A stretch of 64,000 nucleotides of DNA from Mucilaginibacter gilvus (GCF_004054195.1 NZ_SBIW01000006.1:69653-133652); one strand, 5' to 3'; positions 43,280 to 52,700 are shown, numbered from the stretch's first letter. Notes: generated from the letters alone by a model not told the origin. A program made the numbers and translations.

Positions 43280-45136
43280 ATGGCTAAAGTTTCTATCAAC
43301 CTGGCAACGGGCTCTATCCAAAAAGAAGATATTATTGTAGGGATCGACCTTGGCACCACCAATTCGCTGGTGGCCTTTATCGACCCTGATAAAAACCCAA
43401 AAGTAATTAACGATACCGGCAAAGGTGTGTTGGTACCCTCTATAGTGCATTTTGGCGCAACCGGGGATATCAAGGTAGGCAACGAAGCCAAAGGTTTTTT
43501 AATAACCGATCCGCAGAACACCGTGTTTTCGGTAAAGCGCCTTTTGGGCCGCTCTTATGCCGATGTAAAAAATTACCAGAACTTTTTCTCGTATAAGATC
43601 ATTGATGATAATACCGAAAGCCTGGTAAAAATAAAGGTGGGCGATAAATTCTACACACCTATAGAACTCTCGGGCCTAATCCTGAAAGAACTAAAAGAAC
43701 GTGCCGAACATGCCCTTAAAACGCGGGTGAATCGCGCCGTGATCACCGTACCTGCTTACTTTAACGATTCGCAGCGCCAGGCAACACGTGATGCCGGTAA
43801 ACTGGCCGGACTGGACGTTCTGCGCATTGTGAACGAACCAACAGCCGCCAGCCTGGCCTATGGCATTGGCCTGAACCCCGAAGAAACCAAAACCGTTGCC
43901 GTGTACGACCTGGGCGGCGGTACTTTTGATGTATCCATCCTGCAGATCCAGAACGGCATCTTCGAGGTATTATCTACCAACGGCGATACCTTTTTAGGCG
44001 GCGACGATTTCGACCGTGCCATTGCCGATTACTGGATCGAGAAGAATAACATAAACAAAACCGAACTGGCCGAGAATCGCGAGCTTACCCAACAGCTGCG
44101 CCTGAAAGCTGAGGAAGCCAAAAAAGCATTCGCGCATCAGAGCATCTTCAACGAGAAGATAGGTGACATCTGGTGCACCATCGACCGCAATACTTTTAAC
44201 GACCTGATCCTGCCCAAAGTGCAGCAAACCATCACCGCTTGTCAAAACGCATTGAAGGATGCCAAGCTAACCATTGCTGATATTGATGAAGTAATTATGG
44301 TTGGCGGCAGTACCCGCACCGCATTGGTGAAGAAAATGGTGGCGGAATTTTTCGGTCGCCCCGTGCATGATGATGTAAACCCGGACGAAGTGGTTGCCCT
44401 TGGCGCCGCCATTCAGGCCGATGTTTTGGCTGGGAACCGCAGCGATATTTTACTGCTGGATGTTACGCCGCTTTCCTTAGGTATAGAAACCATGGGCGGG
44501 CTGATGGATACCATTATTCCCCGCAATTCCAAGATCCCAACCAAGGCCGGCAGACAATATACCACCAGCAAAGACGGGCAGGTGAACATGAAGATAGCCG
44601 TTTACCAGGGCGAACGCGACCTTATTAAAGAGAACCGCAAACTGGCCGAGTTTGAACTGAAAGGCATCCCCGCCATGCCGGCAGGTTTCCCGAAGATAGA
44701 TATCAATTTTATATTGAATGCCGATGGGATTCTAAAGATCCAGGCTATTGAACTGCGCAGCGGCGTAAAACAGGAAGTGGAAGTAAAACCCGCTTACGGT
44801 ATTAACGACGAGCTGGTAGAGAAAATGCTTATGGACAGCATCACCAACGCTAAAGAAGACGTTGCCGCCCGCATGCTGATAGAAGCTAAAACCGAAGGCG
44901 AGCAAATGGTGTACACCGTAGACCGTTTTCTGGAGAAACACAGTGCGCACCTTACCGCAAAGGAGATCAGCGATACTCACGAGCACCTTACTTCGCTAAA
45001 AGCTGCTTTAGCCTCTGGCGATAAAGACCTTATCCACAGCAAAATTGATGAAACCAATAACTTTACCCGCGACTTTGCCGAACGTGTAATGGATGAAGCT
45101 ATAAGCGTTGCCATGAAGGGCAAGAGCTTAGAGTAA
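43280..45136 (+). CDS. hscA: Hsp70 chaperone of the HscA type
   Basis: A 618-residue Hsp70. [15 protein letters not shown] (19-33), [45 protein letters not shown] and [14 protein letters not shown] are in place. The N-terminal extension (ATGSIQ before IVGIDLGTT) and the SVKRLLGRS and [13 protein letters not shown] segments are closer to HscA than to DnaK. HscA with HscB helps load Fe-S clusters from IscU. No hscB, iscU or fdx gene is nearby, so the assignment rests on sequence only. It starts 20 bases after a -7-like element and is followed by a family B repeat. Confidence 0.88.
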   Translation: MAKVSINLATGSIQKEDIIVGIDLGTTNSLVAFIDPDKNPKVINDTGKGVLVPSIVHFGATGDIKVGNEAKGFLITDPQNTVFSVKRLLGRSYADVKNYQNFFSYKIIDDNTESLVKIKVGDKFYTPIELSGLILKELKERAEHALKTRVNRAVITVPAYFNDSQRQATRDAGKLAGLDVLRIVNEPTAASLAYGIGLNPEETKTVAVYDLGGGTFDVSILQIQNGIFEVLSTNGDTFLGGDDFDRAIADYWIEKNNINKTELAENRELTQQLRLKAEEAKKAFAHQSIFNEKIGDIWCTIDRNTFNDLILPKVQQTITACQNALKDAKLTIADIDEVIMVGGSTRTALVKKMVAEFFGRPVHDDVNPDEVVALGAAIQADVLAGNRSDILLLDVTPLSLGIETMGGLMDTIIPRNSKIPTKAGRQYTTSKDGQVNMKIAVYQGERDLIKENRKLAEFELKGIPAMPAGFPKIDINFILNADGILKIQAIELRSGVKQEVEVKPAYGINDELVEKMLMDSITNAKEDVAARMLIEAKTEGEQMVYTVDRFLEKHSAHLTAKEISDTHEHLTSLKAALASGDKDLIHSKIDETNNFTRDFAERVMDEAISVAMKGKSLE

Positions 45137-45138
45137 AA

Positions 45139-45297
45139 GGAACCGGGATTTAACAGATTGATGCGATTTTTTGGATTTGCTTTTCCGCTGCCGCGAGATT
45201 AGCGCAGCGTATCTCGTGGTATGCACAAGGTAAGCATTCTGCTTACGTCGGCTGAAAGCTGACCCATGTGTGCCGCGGGTTTTCAACCCGCGGCAGC
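45139..45297 (+). repeat. Dispersed ~160-bp repeat, family B, copy 2
   Basis: Starts GGAACCGGGATTTAACAGAT 2 bases after the HscA stop, then CGCTGCCGCGAGATTAGCG palindromic block, GCTGAAAGCTGACC, and a hairpin CCGCGGG/CCCGCGG. Same order as 34849-35036. The rest of the gap up to 45375 is AT-rich. Confidence 0.7.
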
Positions 45298-45375
45298 CTT
45301 TAAAAAAATACCACATTTTGTTTAAAACCCATCAGCATAAAAACCGTTATTTGTAGCAACCAAATAACACTGCAC

Positions 45376-46350
45376 TTGAAAAACATCTTCCGCGTTCTGC
45401 TCGTCACGTTTATCGCATCCATCAGTACTGCATCCGCTCAAACTACACTAAAAGATACTACACTAAAAGCCACCCTCGATACCGCCAAATACGATTCATT
45501 AATGAAGCGGATGGCAAATGGTGATAAGCGCTGGCCGGTTAAGAACGCGCCGCTTCCACTGCCCGGCGCTCTATTGCCCTTTAAACGCATTGTAGCTTAC
45601 TACGGCAATATGTACTCTAAAAATATGGGCGCGCTGGGCCAGTACGAACCGGTAGAAATGCGCCGCAGATTAATGGCCGAAGTAAAAGTTTGGCAGGCGG
45701 CAGATACCCTCACCCCTGTTGTACCCGCGCTACATTATATATGTGTAACCGCCCAGGCGGATGCCGGCCGCAATGGCTTGCATAACCTGCGGATGCCCTT
45801 TAGCCAGATAGATAAGGCAATAGAAATGGCCAAACCCATCAACGCGCTGGTGTTTTTAGATATCCAGGTAGGTTTCAGCAATGTACAAACCGAGTTGCCC
45901 CTGCTGGAAAAATACCTCAAAATGCCCAACGTACACTTTGGCATCGACCCTGAATTTTCGATGAAGGAAGGTAGCGTACCCGGCAAGCGCATCGGTACTT
46001 TTGACGCCGCGGATATCAACTTTGTAACCGATTACCTGAGCAAGCTTTGCATCAAATACAACCTGCCGCCGAAGGTTTTTGTAGTACACCGTTTTACCAA
46101 ACGCATGGTTACCAATTACCAGAATATCAAACTGCGCAACAACGTCCAATTTGTGATGGATATGGACGGCTGGGGCGGTCCCGATTTAAAAAAAGGCACC
46201 TACAAATATTTTGTACAAGGCGAACCGGTGCAGTTCACAGGGTTTAAGCTGTTCTACAAAAACGACATAAAACCCGAGCCGCACCGCATGCTTACTCCCC
46301 AAGAAGTTTTAAGCCTGAAACCAATGCCGGTTTATATACAGTATCAGTAG
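45376..46350 (+). CDS. Exported protein of unknown function
   Basis: A 324-residue protein starting at TTG (45376), which opens a signal peptide with MKNIFRVLLVTFIASISTAS. The rest has alternating strands and helices, with KRIVAYYGNMYSKNMGAL, NALVFLDIQVG, FGIDPEFSM, KVFVVHRFTKRM and FVMDMDGWG, reminiscent of a TIM-barrel glycosidase fold. Charged residues at strand ends (for example Asp/Glu in DPEF) could be catalytic, but no family is recognised. Isolated gene, terminated by a strong hairpin. Confidence 0.7.
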   Translation: MKNIFRVLLVTFIASISTASAQTTLKDTTLKATLDTAKYDSLMKRMANGDKRWPVKNAPLPLPGALLPFKRIVAYYGNMYSKNMGALGQYEPVEMRRRLMAEVKVWQAADTLTPVVPALHYICVTAQADAGRNGLHNLRMPFSQIDKAIEMAKPINALVFLDIQVGFSNVQTELPLLEKYLKMPNVHFGIDPEFSMKEGSVPGKRIGTFDAADINFVTDYLSKLCIKYNLPPKVFVVHRFTKRMVTNYQNIKLRNNVQFVMDMDGWGGPDLKKGTYKYFVQGEPVQFTGFKLFYKNDIKPEPHRMLTPQEVLSLKPMPVYIQYQ

Positions 46351-46411
46351 TGAGTAGTAACGCGCATTGCTGAAATAGGGTTTGTTTCATTTCTCAGCCT
46401 GAAAGAACCAT

Positions 46412-46449
46412 AAATGTATAAAGCCCCGTTGCCGGGGCTTTATACATTT
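46412..46449. terminator. Strong terminator hairpin
   Basis: A perfect 17-bp stem (46412-46428 with 46433-46449) and a 4-nt TTGC loop, between the exported protein gene and the convergent small gene. Can serve both. Confidence 0.88.
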
Positions 46450-46477
46450 CAAAAAATCCAATTCAGGAGTTGAGGGC

Positions 46478-46768
46478 TTACAAATTATCAATTATCTCCT
46501 GCTCTTTCAAAGCAGCAATATTGTTTTTGTCGCTATAGGTATCGGTTTGGCCTGCAAAATCTTCTAAGATAGAAGCGATTGTGTCCAGGTTATCTGAAAC
46601 ACGCTGGTGCATATCCGGCAGGTCTTTTTCTAACCTTTTATTTCCCAGGTCAAAATTATCCACTTCTATTTTGCCTAATTTGGCAATTATAGCTTGTTGA
46701 CTATGTTTCAAGTCTTCTAATTCATGGACTATCTTTTCCATCAATTCAAATTTTCTTATCTTATCCAT
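46478..46768 (-). CDS. Small helical protein of unknown function
   Basis: A 96-residue protein with long amphipathic helices (MEKIVHELEDLKHSQQAIIAKLGKIE, then MHQRVSDNLDTIASILEDFA) suggesting coiled-coil assembly. No family recognised. No signal peptide or membrane segment. It is divergent from the TPR gene. Confidence 0.6.
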   Translation of the reverse strand: MDKIRKFELMEKIVHELEDLKHSQQAIIAKLGKIEVDNFDLGNKRLEKDLPDMHQRVSDNLDTIASILEDFAGQTDTYSDKNNIAALKEQEIIDNL

Positions 46769-46842
46769 GGTATCTGGTTTTAGTATTTATATAAAGTAAA
46801 CATCAAAAACATAAAATTGTTTAACATTTGGAAGTTTGGTTT

Positions 46843-46862
46843 ATAACTAATAAATTAGTTAT
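46843..46862. promoter_or_regulatory. Palindrome at the start of the TPR gene
   Basis: ATAACTAAT-AA-ATTAGTTAT: perfect 9-bp arms around two bases, directly adjoining the ATG at 46863. It overlaps a possible promoter region (TTTG at 46827 or 46835) and could be an operator or shape the 5-prime end of the transcript. Confidence 0.4.
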
Positions 46863-47999
46863 ATGAAATACATGCTGCCTGCCATGCTTCTTACCTGCCT
46901 CTTTTTCAATGCTTCGGCACAAACTAAAGTGGATGATGCCCTGCTTTTAGATTATTACCAAAACCAGCGTTTTGCCGATGCTTCCGATTACCTAAAAACG
47001 GTATATACCGAACCTGTTACCAATTTGAAAGCCCTCTCACAGCTGGCCTATACCTCCAATATGGCGGGCCGCCTCCCCGAGGCGGAAGGCTATTACCAGC
47101 GCATCTACGATATCGATTCCACGCGCTCGGGCGTACTCTTCAGTTTAGGCAGCATCAACCTGCGCCGGGGTAATTCCGCCAAGGCAGAGGTTTATTATAA
47201 AAGGATAGCCGCTAAGGATACTACCAACTTTGTGGTGTATAAACAACTTGCGCAGATCAGTTTGGATAAGGGCGATATCGGGTCGCAAATTGCTTACCTG
47301 CAACGGGCAAATAAAATAAACCCGGCAGACGCAGACATATCATCAGACCTGGCTAACCGCTACATCGAGATTAAATTATTGCCACAGGCCGAAAACGTAT
47401 TAAACAAAGCCACAACCGCCGACCCTGAAAACATTGTTTTGCTGGAAAGCCTGATGAAGCTGGCCTACGCCCAAAAGAAATGGACCGAAACGGTGGATGC
47501 CTGCCTTAAGTTGATGAAGAACGGCAACGAATCGAGCATCATACGCACCAAGCTGGGTGTATCGTACTATAACCTGAAGAACTATAACTGTGGTGCCGAA
47601 ACCTTTGCAGATATACCCGCCCTGGTACAAAACGAATACACCTATTATTATGCCGCCATGTGCTACAAAGCGCTAAAAGACCATAAGCGGGCCATCGCAT
47701 TCTTAGAAAAAGCAATTAACGACGGCATCTCCACCAGCATAGCATCCTATTATGGCGAAATTGCCGATAGCGACGAGAAGCTCTCCAAATACAAGAAGGC
47801 GGTGCTTGCCTACCATAAAGGACTGCAGTTTGAAGAAAGCCCTATGATCTACTACTCGCTGGCCAGTTTGTACGAGGTTAATTTAAAGGATAACAAAACC
47901 GCTGCTACGTATTACAAAAAGTACCTGGCCAGCAACCCACCGGCAAGCGAGAAGAATTACATAGCCTATGCGAAGAGTAAGACACGATTAAACGATTGA
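46863..47999 (+). CDS. TPR repeat protein
   Basis: A 378-residue exported protein with a signal peptide (MKYMLPAMLLTCLFFNASAQ) and about eight tetratricopeptide repeats (for example YLKTVYTEPVTNLKALSQLA, LPEAEGYYQRIYDIDSTR, NSAKAEVYYKRIAAKDTTNF). TPR arrays bind partner proteins. Typical of Bacteroidota periplasmic scaffolds; partner unknown. It stands alone. Confidence 0.85.
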   Translation: MKYMLPAMLLTCLFFNASAQTKVDDALLLDYYQNQRFADASDYLKTVYTEPVTNLKALSQLAYTSNMAGRLPEAEGYYQRIYDIDSTRSGVLFSLGSINLRRGNSAKAEVYYKRIAAKDTTNFVVYKQLAQISLDKGDIGSQIAYLQRANKINPADADISSDLANRYIEIKLLPQAENVLNKATTADPENIVLLESLMKLAYAQKKWTETVDACLKLMKNGNESSIIRTKLGVSYYNLKNYNCGAETFADIPALVQNEYTYYYAAMCYKALKDHKRAIAFLEKAINDGISTSIASYYGEIADSDEKLSKYKKAVLAYHKGLQFEESPMIYYSLASLYEVNLKDNKTAATYYKKYLASNPPASEKNYIAYAKSKTRLND

Positions 48000-48024
48000 A
48001 AGATTTGACACGATTTCTTTTATC

Positions 48025-48053
48025 GTAGAGGCGCAATATTTTGCATCTCCTAC
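48025..48053. terminator. Hairpin between convergent genes
   Basis: Imperfect stem-loop GTAGAGGCGCAA / TTGCATCTCCTAC, between TPR and riboflavin synthase gene stops. Its GTAG...CTAC form also resembles a widely dispersed Bacteroidota intergenic repeat, so it may be a repeat used as a terminator. Confidence 0.45.
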
Positions 48054-48076
48054 ATACAAATCCCATTTAGTAATGC

Positions 48077-48661
48077 CTACCGCTGCATTAACCTCGCTAC
48101 GTACTTGCCAATAATATCAAACTCCAAATTCACTACGCTGCTTTCGCGTACGTTGTGGAGGTTGGTATGCTCGTAAGTGTACGGAATTATAGCTACGGAG
48201 AAATAATTGGGACCGGAATTTACTACCGTAAGGCTGATACCATTTACGCATATCGACCCTTTCTCTACCGTAACATTGCCGGTTGCGGCATCGTACTCAA
48301 AAGTGTATTCCCAGCTGCCATCCAGTTCGGTGAATTTGGTGCAGATAGCGGTTTGGTCAACGTGTCCTTGCACTATATGGCCATCCAGCCGGGCGTTCAT
48401 CTGCATACAACGTTCCAGGTTTACGGGTTCGCCCACTTTTAGGTGGCAAATGCTTGTTTTGTTCAGCGTTTCCTCAATTGCGGTAACGGTATGTGTGGTA
48501 TCGGTAAGTCCAACAATGGTAAGGCAAACGCCGTTATGCGCTACCGACTGATCTATCTTCAATTCGTTGGTAATGGCCGATTCGACAGTGATATGCAGGT
48601 TCCCCTGCTCGCTGCGCAGGTCGCTTATCTTGCCTAAAGTTTCTATAATTCCTGTAAACAT
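48077..48661 (-). CDS. ribE: Riboflavin synthase, alpha subunit type
   Basis: A 194-residue enzyme that converts two molecules of 6,7-dimethyl-8-ribityllumazine to riboflavin and the ribityl pyrimidine. It has two similar lumazine-binding halves: MFTGIIETLGKI at the start and ISLTVV/LTIV strand pairs in both. Typical length for this family. The start at 48661 gives the conserved MFTGIIE opening; an earlier in-frame ATG (48709) adds 16 unsupported residues. Trimeric, cytoplasmic. No other rib genes are nearby. Confidence 0.95.
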   Translation of the reverse strand: MFTGIIETLGKISDLRSEQGNLHITVESAITNELKIDQSVAHNGVCLTIVGLTDTTHTVTAIEETLNKTSICHLKVGEPVNLERCMQMNARLDGHIVQGHVDQTAICTKFTELDGSWEYTFEYDAATGNVTVEKGSICVNGISLTVVNSGPNYFSVAIIPYTYEHTNLHNVRESSVVNLEFDIIGKYVARLMQR

Positions 48662-48776
48662 ATAGTAATGCTGATGCGCTTTATTATTATTTAATCGAAA
48701 AGCGCACAAAGATATTCATGGCAAAGCATAAAGAAGATATCTGAATGTCAAATTTAGCTATGGCCGCACGTCAGGG

Positions 48777-49274
48777 TTATTTAAAGCAACTTACCAGCTC
48801 CACACGCTTATTCCGCAGATCTTTACCACCCTCCATTACCGATTTTAGGTTGGCGAGGTAAAACGTCCAGCCTATCTGGCACTGCACCAATAGGTTTTTC
48901 TCGGGGTCGCTTTCTTGCGGGATGTTTTCCTGTACCAAATCGATGATAGTTAAGCCGTTGCGGGTACTAAAAGAAACAGTTACCGTGCTGCCACCGGTAA
49001 AGGTGAATTTAATCAGGTCCAGCCCGTTAGCCTCCAATACCTGCCCTTTTTCCACCACGGTATTATCGTAACCGTGCCAGTGCCATTCGTAGGTATCTTC
49101 CTTCGATATTTGCTCATCACATGTACGCAGCCGCTGAGGCACCGTAAAAAAGTCAGCTTTACGCAGAAACCATTTTTCCAGTCCGCCGGGTGTTGCCCAG
49201 GCGAGGTAAAGGCTGCGCATATCCACGTTATAATCGCCGTAAAGCTTAAATTTTTTCCACCTGATGTCTTCCAT
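48777..49274 (-). CDS. SRPBCC/START-like domain protein
   Basis: A 165-residue protein of the START/AHSA1 fold. DIRWKKFKLYGDYNVDMRSLYLAWATPGGLEKWFLRK at the start and IGWTFYLANLKSVMEGGKDLRN at the end are typical. The ligand is unknown. It is divergent from the NUDIX gene across 75 bases and close to the riboflavin synthase gene, but no functional link is evident. Confidence 0.82.
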   Translation of the reverse strand: MEDIRWKKFKLYGDYNVDMRSLYLAWATPGGLEKWFLRKADFFTVPQRLRTCDEQISKEDTYEWHWHGYDNTVVEKGQVLEANGLDLIKFTFTGGSTVTVSFSTRNGLTIIDLVQENIPQESDPEKNLLVQCQIGWTFYLANLKSVMEGGKDLRNKRVELVSCFK

Positions 49275-49349
49275 AACGGGTTTAATTAGCCAGATAAAAC
49301 TAACGATAATACTTTGTGTTTTATTAATTTGCCCTAAAATCGTTTACAG

Positions 49350-49808
49350 ATGCCAAAACAAAGCGCGGGAATATTAGCCTACCGAAATACCGGTAACGTA
49401 CTGCAGGTTTTCCTCGTTCATCCGGGCGGGCCGTTCTGGAAAAACAAGGATCTGGGTGCATGGAGCATCCCCAAAGGTGAGTACGACGAGGAAGATTCAC
49501 TGGCAGCGGCTAAACGCGAATTTGAAGAAGAAACCGGACAAACCATCTCCGGCGATTTTTCGCCCCTTGCTCCCATCAAATACAAAAACGGCAAAGTGGT
49601 ACATGCCTGGGCGGTTTCGGCCGAGATAGATCATACCAACGTCAAGAGTAATTACTTTGAGATGGAGTGGCCACCACGATCTGGCAAAACGGCCAGCTTT
49701 GAGGAAGTGGACCGTGCCGATTGGTTTGACATAGCAACCGCCAAACAGAAAATAGTGCCGGCGCAGGTGCCGCTGATAGAAGAGTTGGCGGCAATGCAAG
49801 GCCAATAG
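49350..49808 (+). CDS. NUDIX hydrolase
   Basis: A 152-residue hydrolase of nucleoside diphosphate-linked compounds. The Nudix box is GEYDEEDSLAAAKREFEEET (about 43-62): REFEEETG is complete, while the first half has one residue less than GX5EX7. The sequence SIPKGEY just before it and the C-terminal IVPAQVPLIEELA fit the YfaO/NTP-PPase-like subgroup. The substrate, perhaps a modified nucleotide, is not evident. Cytoplasmic. Confidence 0.88.
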   Translation: MPKQSAGILAYRNTGNVLQVFLVHPGGPFWKNKDLGAWSIPKGEYDEEDSLAAAKREFEEETGQTISGDFSPLAPIKYKNGKVVHAWAVSAEIDHTNVKSNYFEMEWPPRSGKTASFEEVDRADWFDIATAKQKIVPAQVPLIEELAAMQGQ

Positions 49809-49911
49809 CGGAATCCGTTTAGACGCTCGACGCAGGGTGCGCCTACTACCTCGCTCGCATTTCCGCTTAAATCACCCTACGTTTTGGTTTTGAACTACGG
49901 CGCAAATCCCT

Positions 49912-49942
49912 TTTGCAGATACCGCGTAAAATGTTAGTTTTG
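49912..49942 (+). promoter_or_regulatory. Candidate Bacteroidota sigma-A promoter
   Basis: TTTG at 49912-49915 and TAGTTTTG at 49935-49942 are spaced 19 bases, an exact match to TTTG-N19-TAnnTTTG. It is 32 bases upstream of the SDR start. Confidence 0.65.
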
Positions 49943-49974
49943 GGTAGCAATTCTCCTCACCAATATTTATCAAA

Positions 49975-50817
49975 ATGCCCATTACAACCACCGTTATCAC
50001 CGGCGCCACATCCGGCATAGGAAAAGAGACCGCGCTGGCACTCGCAAAAAAAGACCACGCGCTTTACTTACTGGTGCGCGATATGGATAAAGGCGAACTG
50101 GTGAAACAGGAATTGATAAGCGCGACAAAAAACAACAATATCTACACCGTATTTTGCGACCTCGCTGATATGGAAAGCGTACACAACGCCGCCCAAATAC
50201 TTAAAACCAGCCTTTTTAGCATCAATGTACTCATTAACAATGCCGGCGGGGTATTTAACAACCATCAACTTACTAACAACGGCTTTGAGATGACCTTCGC
50301 TGTAAACCATCTGGGGCATTTTTTGCTGACCAATTTACTGCTCCCGCTGCTGGAGCGCGGCCAGGCCCGCGTTATTAATGTAAGCAGCGATGCGCACCGC
50401 ATGGCCAAACCGCAATTTAAAGACCTGCAATGGGCGCATACCCCTTACTCCCCGCTTAAAGCTTACGCCGTAGCCAAACTCTTTAATATCTACTTCACTC
50501 GTTCGCTGGAAGTAAAGTTTGGACCAAAAGGAATCACTTCATTTGCGCTGCACCCGGGATTAGTCAACTCTAATTTTGGGGAAGGCCTTAGCGGCACAGG
50601 CAAAACTTTATTATGGCTGGCGCGCCCTTTTATGATAACGCCCGAACAAGGTGCTTTAACCAGCATTTACCTGGCAACCGCCAGCCGTATAGATTCAAAG
50701 AGCGGTAAATACTTTAAAAACATGAAGGTTACCGCCCCATCGGCAAGAGCAATTAACGAAGAGGGGCGCAATAACTTATGGAATAAGAGCATGGAGTTGG
50801 TAGCGCCATTCCTTTAA
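49975..50817 (+). CDS. Short-chain dehydrogenase/reductase
   Basis: A 280-residue NAD(P)-dependent oxidoreductase of the classical SDR type. The cofactor loop is TGATSGIG at 9-16, then NNAGG near 88, the catalytic Ser (137/138) in VINVSSDAH and Tyr164-x-x-x-Lys168 in YAVAK. It resembles the retinol dehydrogenase-like subgroup (VNHLGHFLLTNLLLPLL). Substrate unknown. Cytoplasmic. Confidence 0.92.
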   Translation: MPITTTVITGATSGIGKETALALAKKDHALYLLVRDMDKGELVKQELISATKNNNIYTVFCDLADMESVHNAAQILKTSLFSINVLINNAGGVFNNHQLTNNGFEMTFAVNHLGHFLLTNLLLPLLERGQARVINVSSDAHRMAKPQFKDLQWAHTPYSPLKAYAVAKLFNIYFTRSLEVKFGPKGITSFALHPGLVNSNFGEGLSGTGKTLLWLARPFMITPEQGALTSIYLATASRIDSKSGKYFKNMKVTAPSARAINEEGRNNLWNKSMELVAPFL

Positions 50818-50937
50818 ACCCATGTTAATGATGTTTAAACATTGTTAAAATGACATTTCTGTAACATTTCTGTTTGCATGCTAACATTTATTGTTTTTTT
50901 AAGTTAGATTAGTGCTATTAAACCAGACCCCAAACAG

Positions 50938-51450
50938 ATGACAATTAACAGAAAACTATTTGCAACCGTAGCCTTGCTATCCGTAGTAGCTTTTATGGCT
51001 ATGTCGCCCGCTCCGAAACCAGAAGAGGAGCATAAATTCCAAAACCTTAAAGTACTCCCCAAGAACATTACCGAAAAAAAATTGCACGAGGTAATGGACG
51101 AGTGGAACGCATCGTTAGGTGTACGCTGTAACTTTTGCCATGTTCGTAACGAGGCGATCAGCAAAATGGATTTTCCGAATGACAGCAAGCCAGAAAAGAA
51201 TATGGCACGCCACATGTATAAAATGATGAACGGCATCAACAAAAAATACTTTGAGGCAAAAAAAGATAGTTTGGGTATGATGATGAAAACAGGCATAAAT
51301 TGCTATAGTTGCCATCGCGGTGTTTCTCACCCGGAAGTAGTTGCCCCACCTGCTCCGCAACGCCGTGGCCCGGGTGGCCCGCCTCCAGGTCCTGGTGGTC
51401 CTCCTCCGGGTGGCCAGGGTACTACGCCTCCTGCCCCTCCTCAGAAATAA
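50938..51450 (+). CDS. Diheme c-type cytochrome with Pro/Gly-rich tail
   Basis: A 170-residue exported cytochrome with an N-terminal hydrophobic segment (about 8-22). It has two CxxCH sites: CNFCH at 64-68 and CYSCH at 122-126. Met residues around 53 and 94-97 may serve as sixth ligands. It resembles the photosynthetic reaction-centre cytochrome subunit type of the c-type fold. The last 40 residues are a low-complexity Pro/Gly segment. Role in electron transfer in the periplasm is inferred. It is followed by a terminator. Confidence 0.85.
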   Translation: MTINRKLFATVALLSVVAFMAMSPAPKPEEEHKFQNLKVLPKNITEKKLHEVMDEWNASLGVRCNFCHVRNEAISKMDFPNDSKPEKNMARHMYKMMNGINKKYFEAKKDSLGMMMKTGINCYSCHRGVSHPEVVAPPAPQRRGPGGPPPGPGGPPPGGQGTTPPAPPQK

Positions 51451-51474
51451 GATAATTTAGATAATGTAATGCAT

Positions 51475-51512
51475 AAAGCTGCCCAAAAAACGGACAGCTT
51501 TTTTTTTGGTTT
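51475..51512 (+). terminator. Terminator after the cytochrome gene
   Basis: Stem AAAGCTGCCC / GGACAGCTTT (51475-51505, one mismatch) with a long T run. Just past the cytochrome stop. Confidence 0.8.
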
Positions 51513-51572
51513 CTATTTAAATGGCCCACAAGTCGTTAACATTTTTTAGTTTTATAATTCTAACTATTTTAA

Positions 51573-52487
51573 ATGAAAAAGCCGATTTCATCCTCCCGAA
51601 ATTCACGCAGAAAATTCATCCAAAGCACATTAACATTGGCAGGCGGAATCGCCTTTACCTCTTTCACGCCAATCAAAAACTACCCCTTCAGTGGGCCGGG
51701 GGGCATGACAGTTCAACAAGTTATAGACCTGATATTAAAAGAAGGTAACCTTAGCCCTATCCCCGGCACGGTGGATACCCTAAAAAGCGGCAGTGGCGAT
51801 ATGGTGGTTACCGGTATTGTTACCACCATGTTTGCAACCATCATCGTAATTGAAGAAGCGGCAAAGCTGGGTGCCAACTTCATTATTGCGCACGAGCCTA
51901 CCTTTTATAACCATACCGATAACCCGGAGTGGGTTAAAAACAATTCGGTAGTAAAACAGAAGCAGGCCCTGCTGGCAAAATACAAGATCACCGTTTGGCG
52001 CTTTCACGATTATATCCACTCCATAAAACCCGACCTGGTAGCTTATGGTACCACCAAAAAGCTGGGCTGGTTACAGTACTTTAAAACCGGCAAATATGAT
52101 GTTACCGTGCCGGCCATGAGTTTGCAGGCATTAATAACGCATTTAAAAACCTCGCTGGGAATCAAACACTTGCGTTACATTGGCGACCTTAACCAGCGAG
52201 TTGCACATATAGCCCTGTTACCTGGCGCTCCCGGCGGCCAGCGGCAGGTTACTTTTGCCGAAACCGAAAAACCGGATGTGATAGTAGCCGGCGAACTCTC
52301 CGAATGGGAAACCGCCGAATACATGCGCGACCAAAAACTCCTGGGCGGCAAAATGGCTTTGGTACTCATTGGTCATAATTTTAGCGAAGACCCCGGCATG
52401 TGGTACCTCGTAGAATGGCTGCAGCCAAAACTACCGGGTATGAAGATAACCCATATAGCATCGGGGGAGGCTTTTGAATGGATGTAA
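51573..52487 (+). CDS. Exported Nif3-like protein (YbgI family, metal-binding)
   Basis: A 304-residue NIF3 family protein. Residues 1-35 form a twin-arginine-like signal with SRRKFIQSTLTLAGGIAF. The dinuclear metal motifs are present: IIAHEPTFYN (about 108), HDYIHSIKPD (about 150), and LIGHNFSEDPGMW (near 270). Nif3 proteins are usually cytoplasmic and form toroidal hexamers, so an exported form is unusual. Possible function as a metal-dependent hydrolase or GTP cyclohydrolase-like protein remains unproven. Confidence 0.85.
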   Translation: MKKPISSSRNSRRKFIQSTLTLAGGIAFTSFTPIKNYPFSGPGGMTVQQVIDLILKEGNLSPIPGTVDTLKSGSGDMVVTGIVTTMFATIIVIEEAAKLGANFIIAHEPTFYNHTDNPEWVKNNSVVKQKQALLAKYKITVWRFHDYIHSIKPDLVAYGTTKKLGWLQYFKTGKYDVTVPAMSLQALITHLKTSLGIKHLRYIGDLNQRVAHIALLPGAPGGQRQVTFAETEKPDVIVAGELSEWETAEYMRDQKLLGGKMALVLIGHNFSEDPGMWYLVEWLQPKLPGMKITHIASGEAFEWM

Positions 52488-52700
52488 TAAAAAAAAACAT
52501 TTCGAAGGAAGCGCAGCGACGAGAACTACCTCTTGACCGAAGGGAAAAAATCTTGAACGCTGTGCTTTAACGCTAATGCAAGGTCGCATAAGTAAAGTCC
52601 GGATGCGTGGCGTACAACATTTCTCTTTCGCGCCTTCGCACAGCCTTTCCCCTGCTCTATCGAAATGACGGCGGGTTTTTATAGCGGAGTTTAGCAGTGT
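52488..52700. other. Intergenic degenerate repeat fragments
   Basis: Between the Nif3-like gene and the convergent flavoprotein. On the minus strand it contains GTCATTTCGATAGAGCAGG and TGCGAAGGCGCGAAAGAGAA, fragments typical of Bacteroidota intergenic repeats; no gene is seen. Confidence 0.5.
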
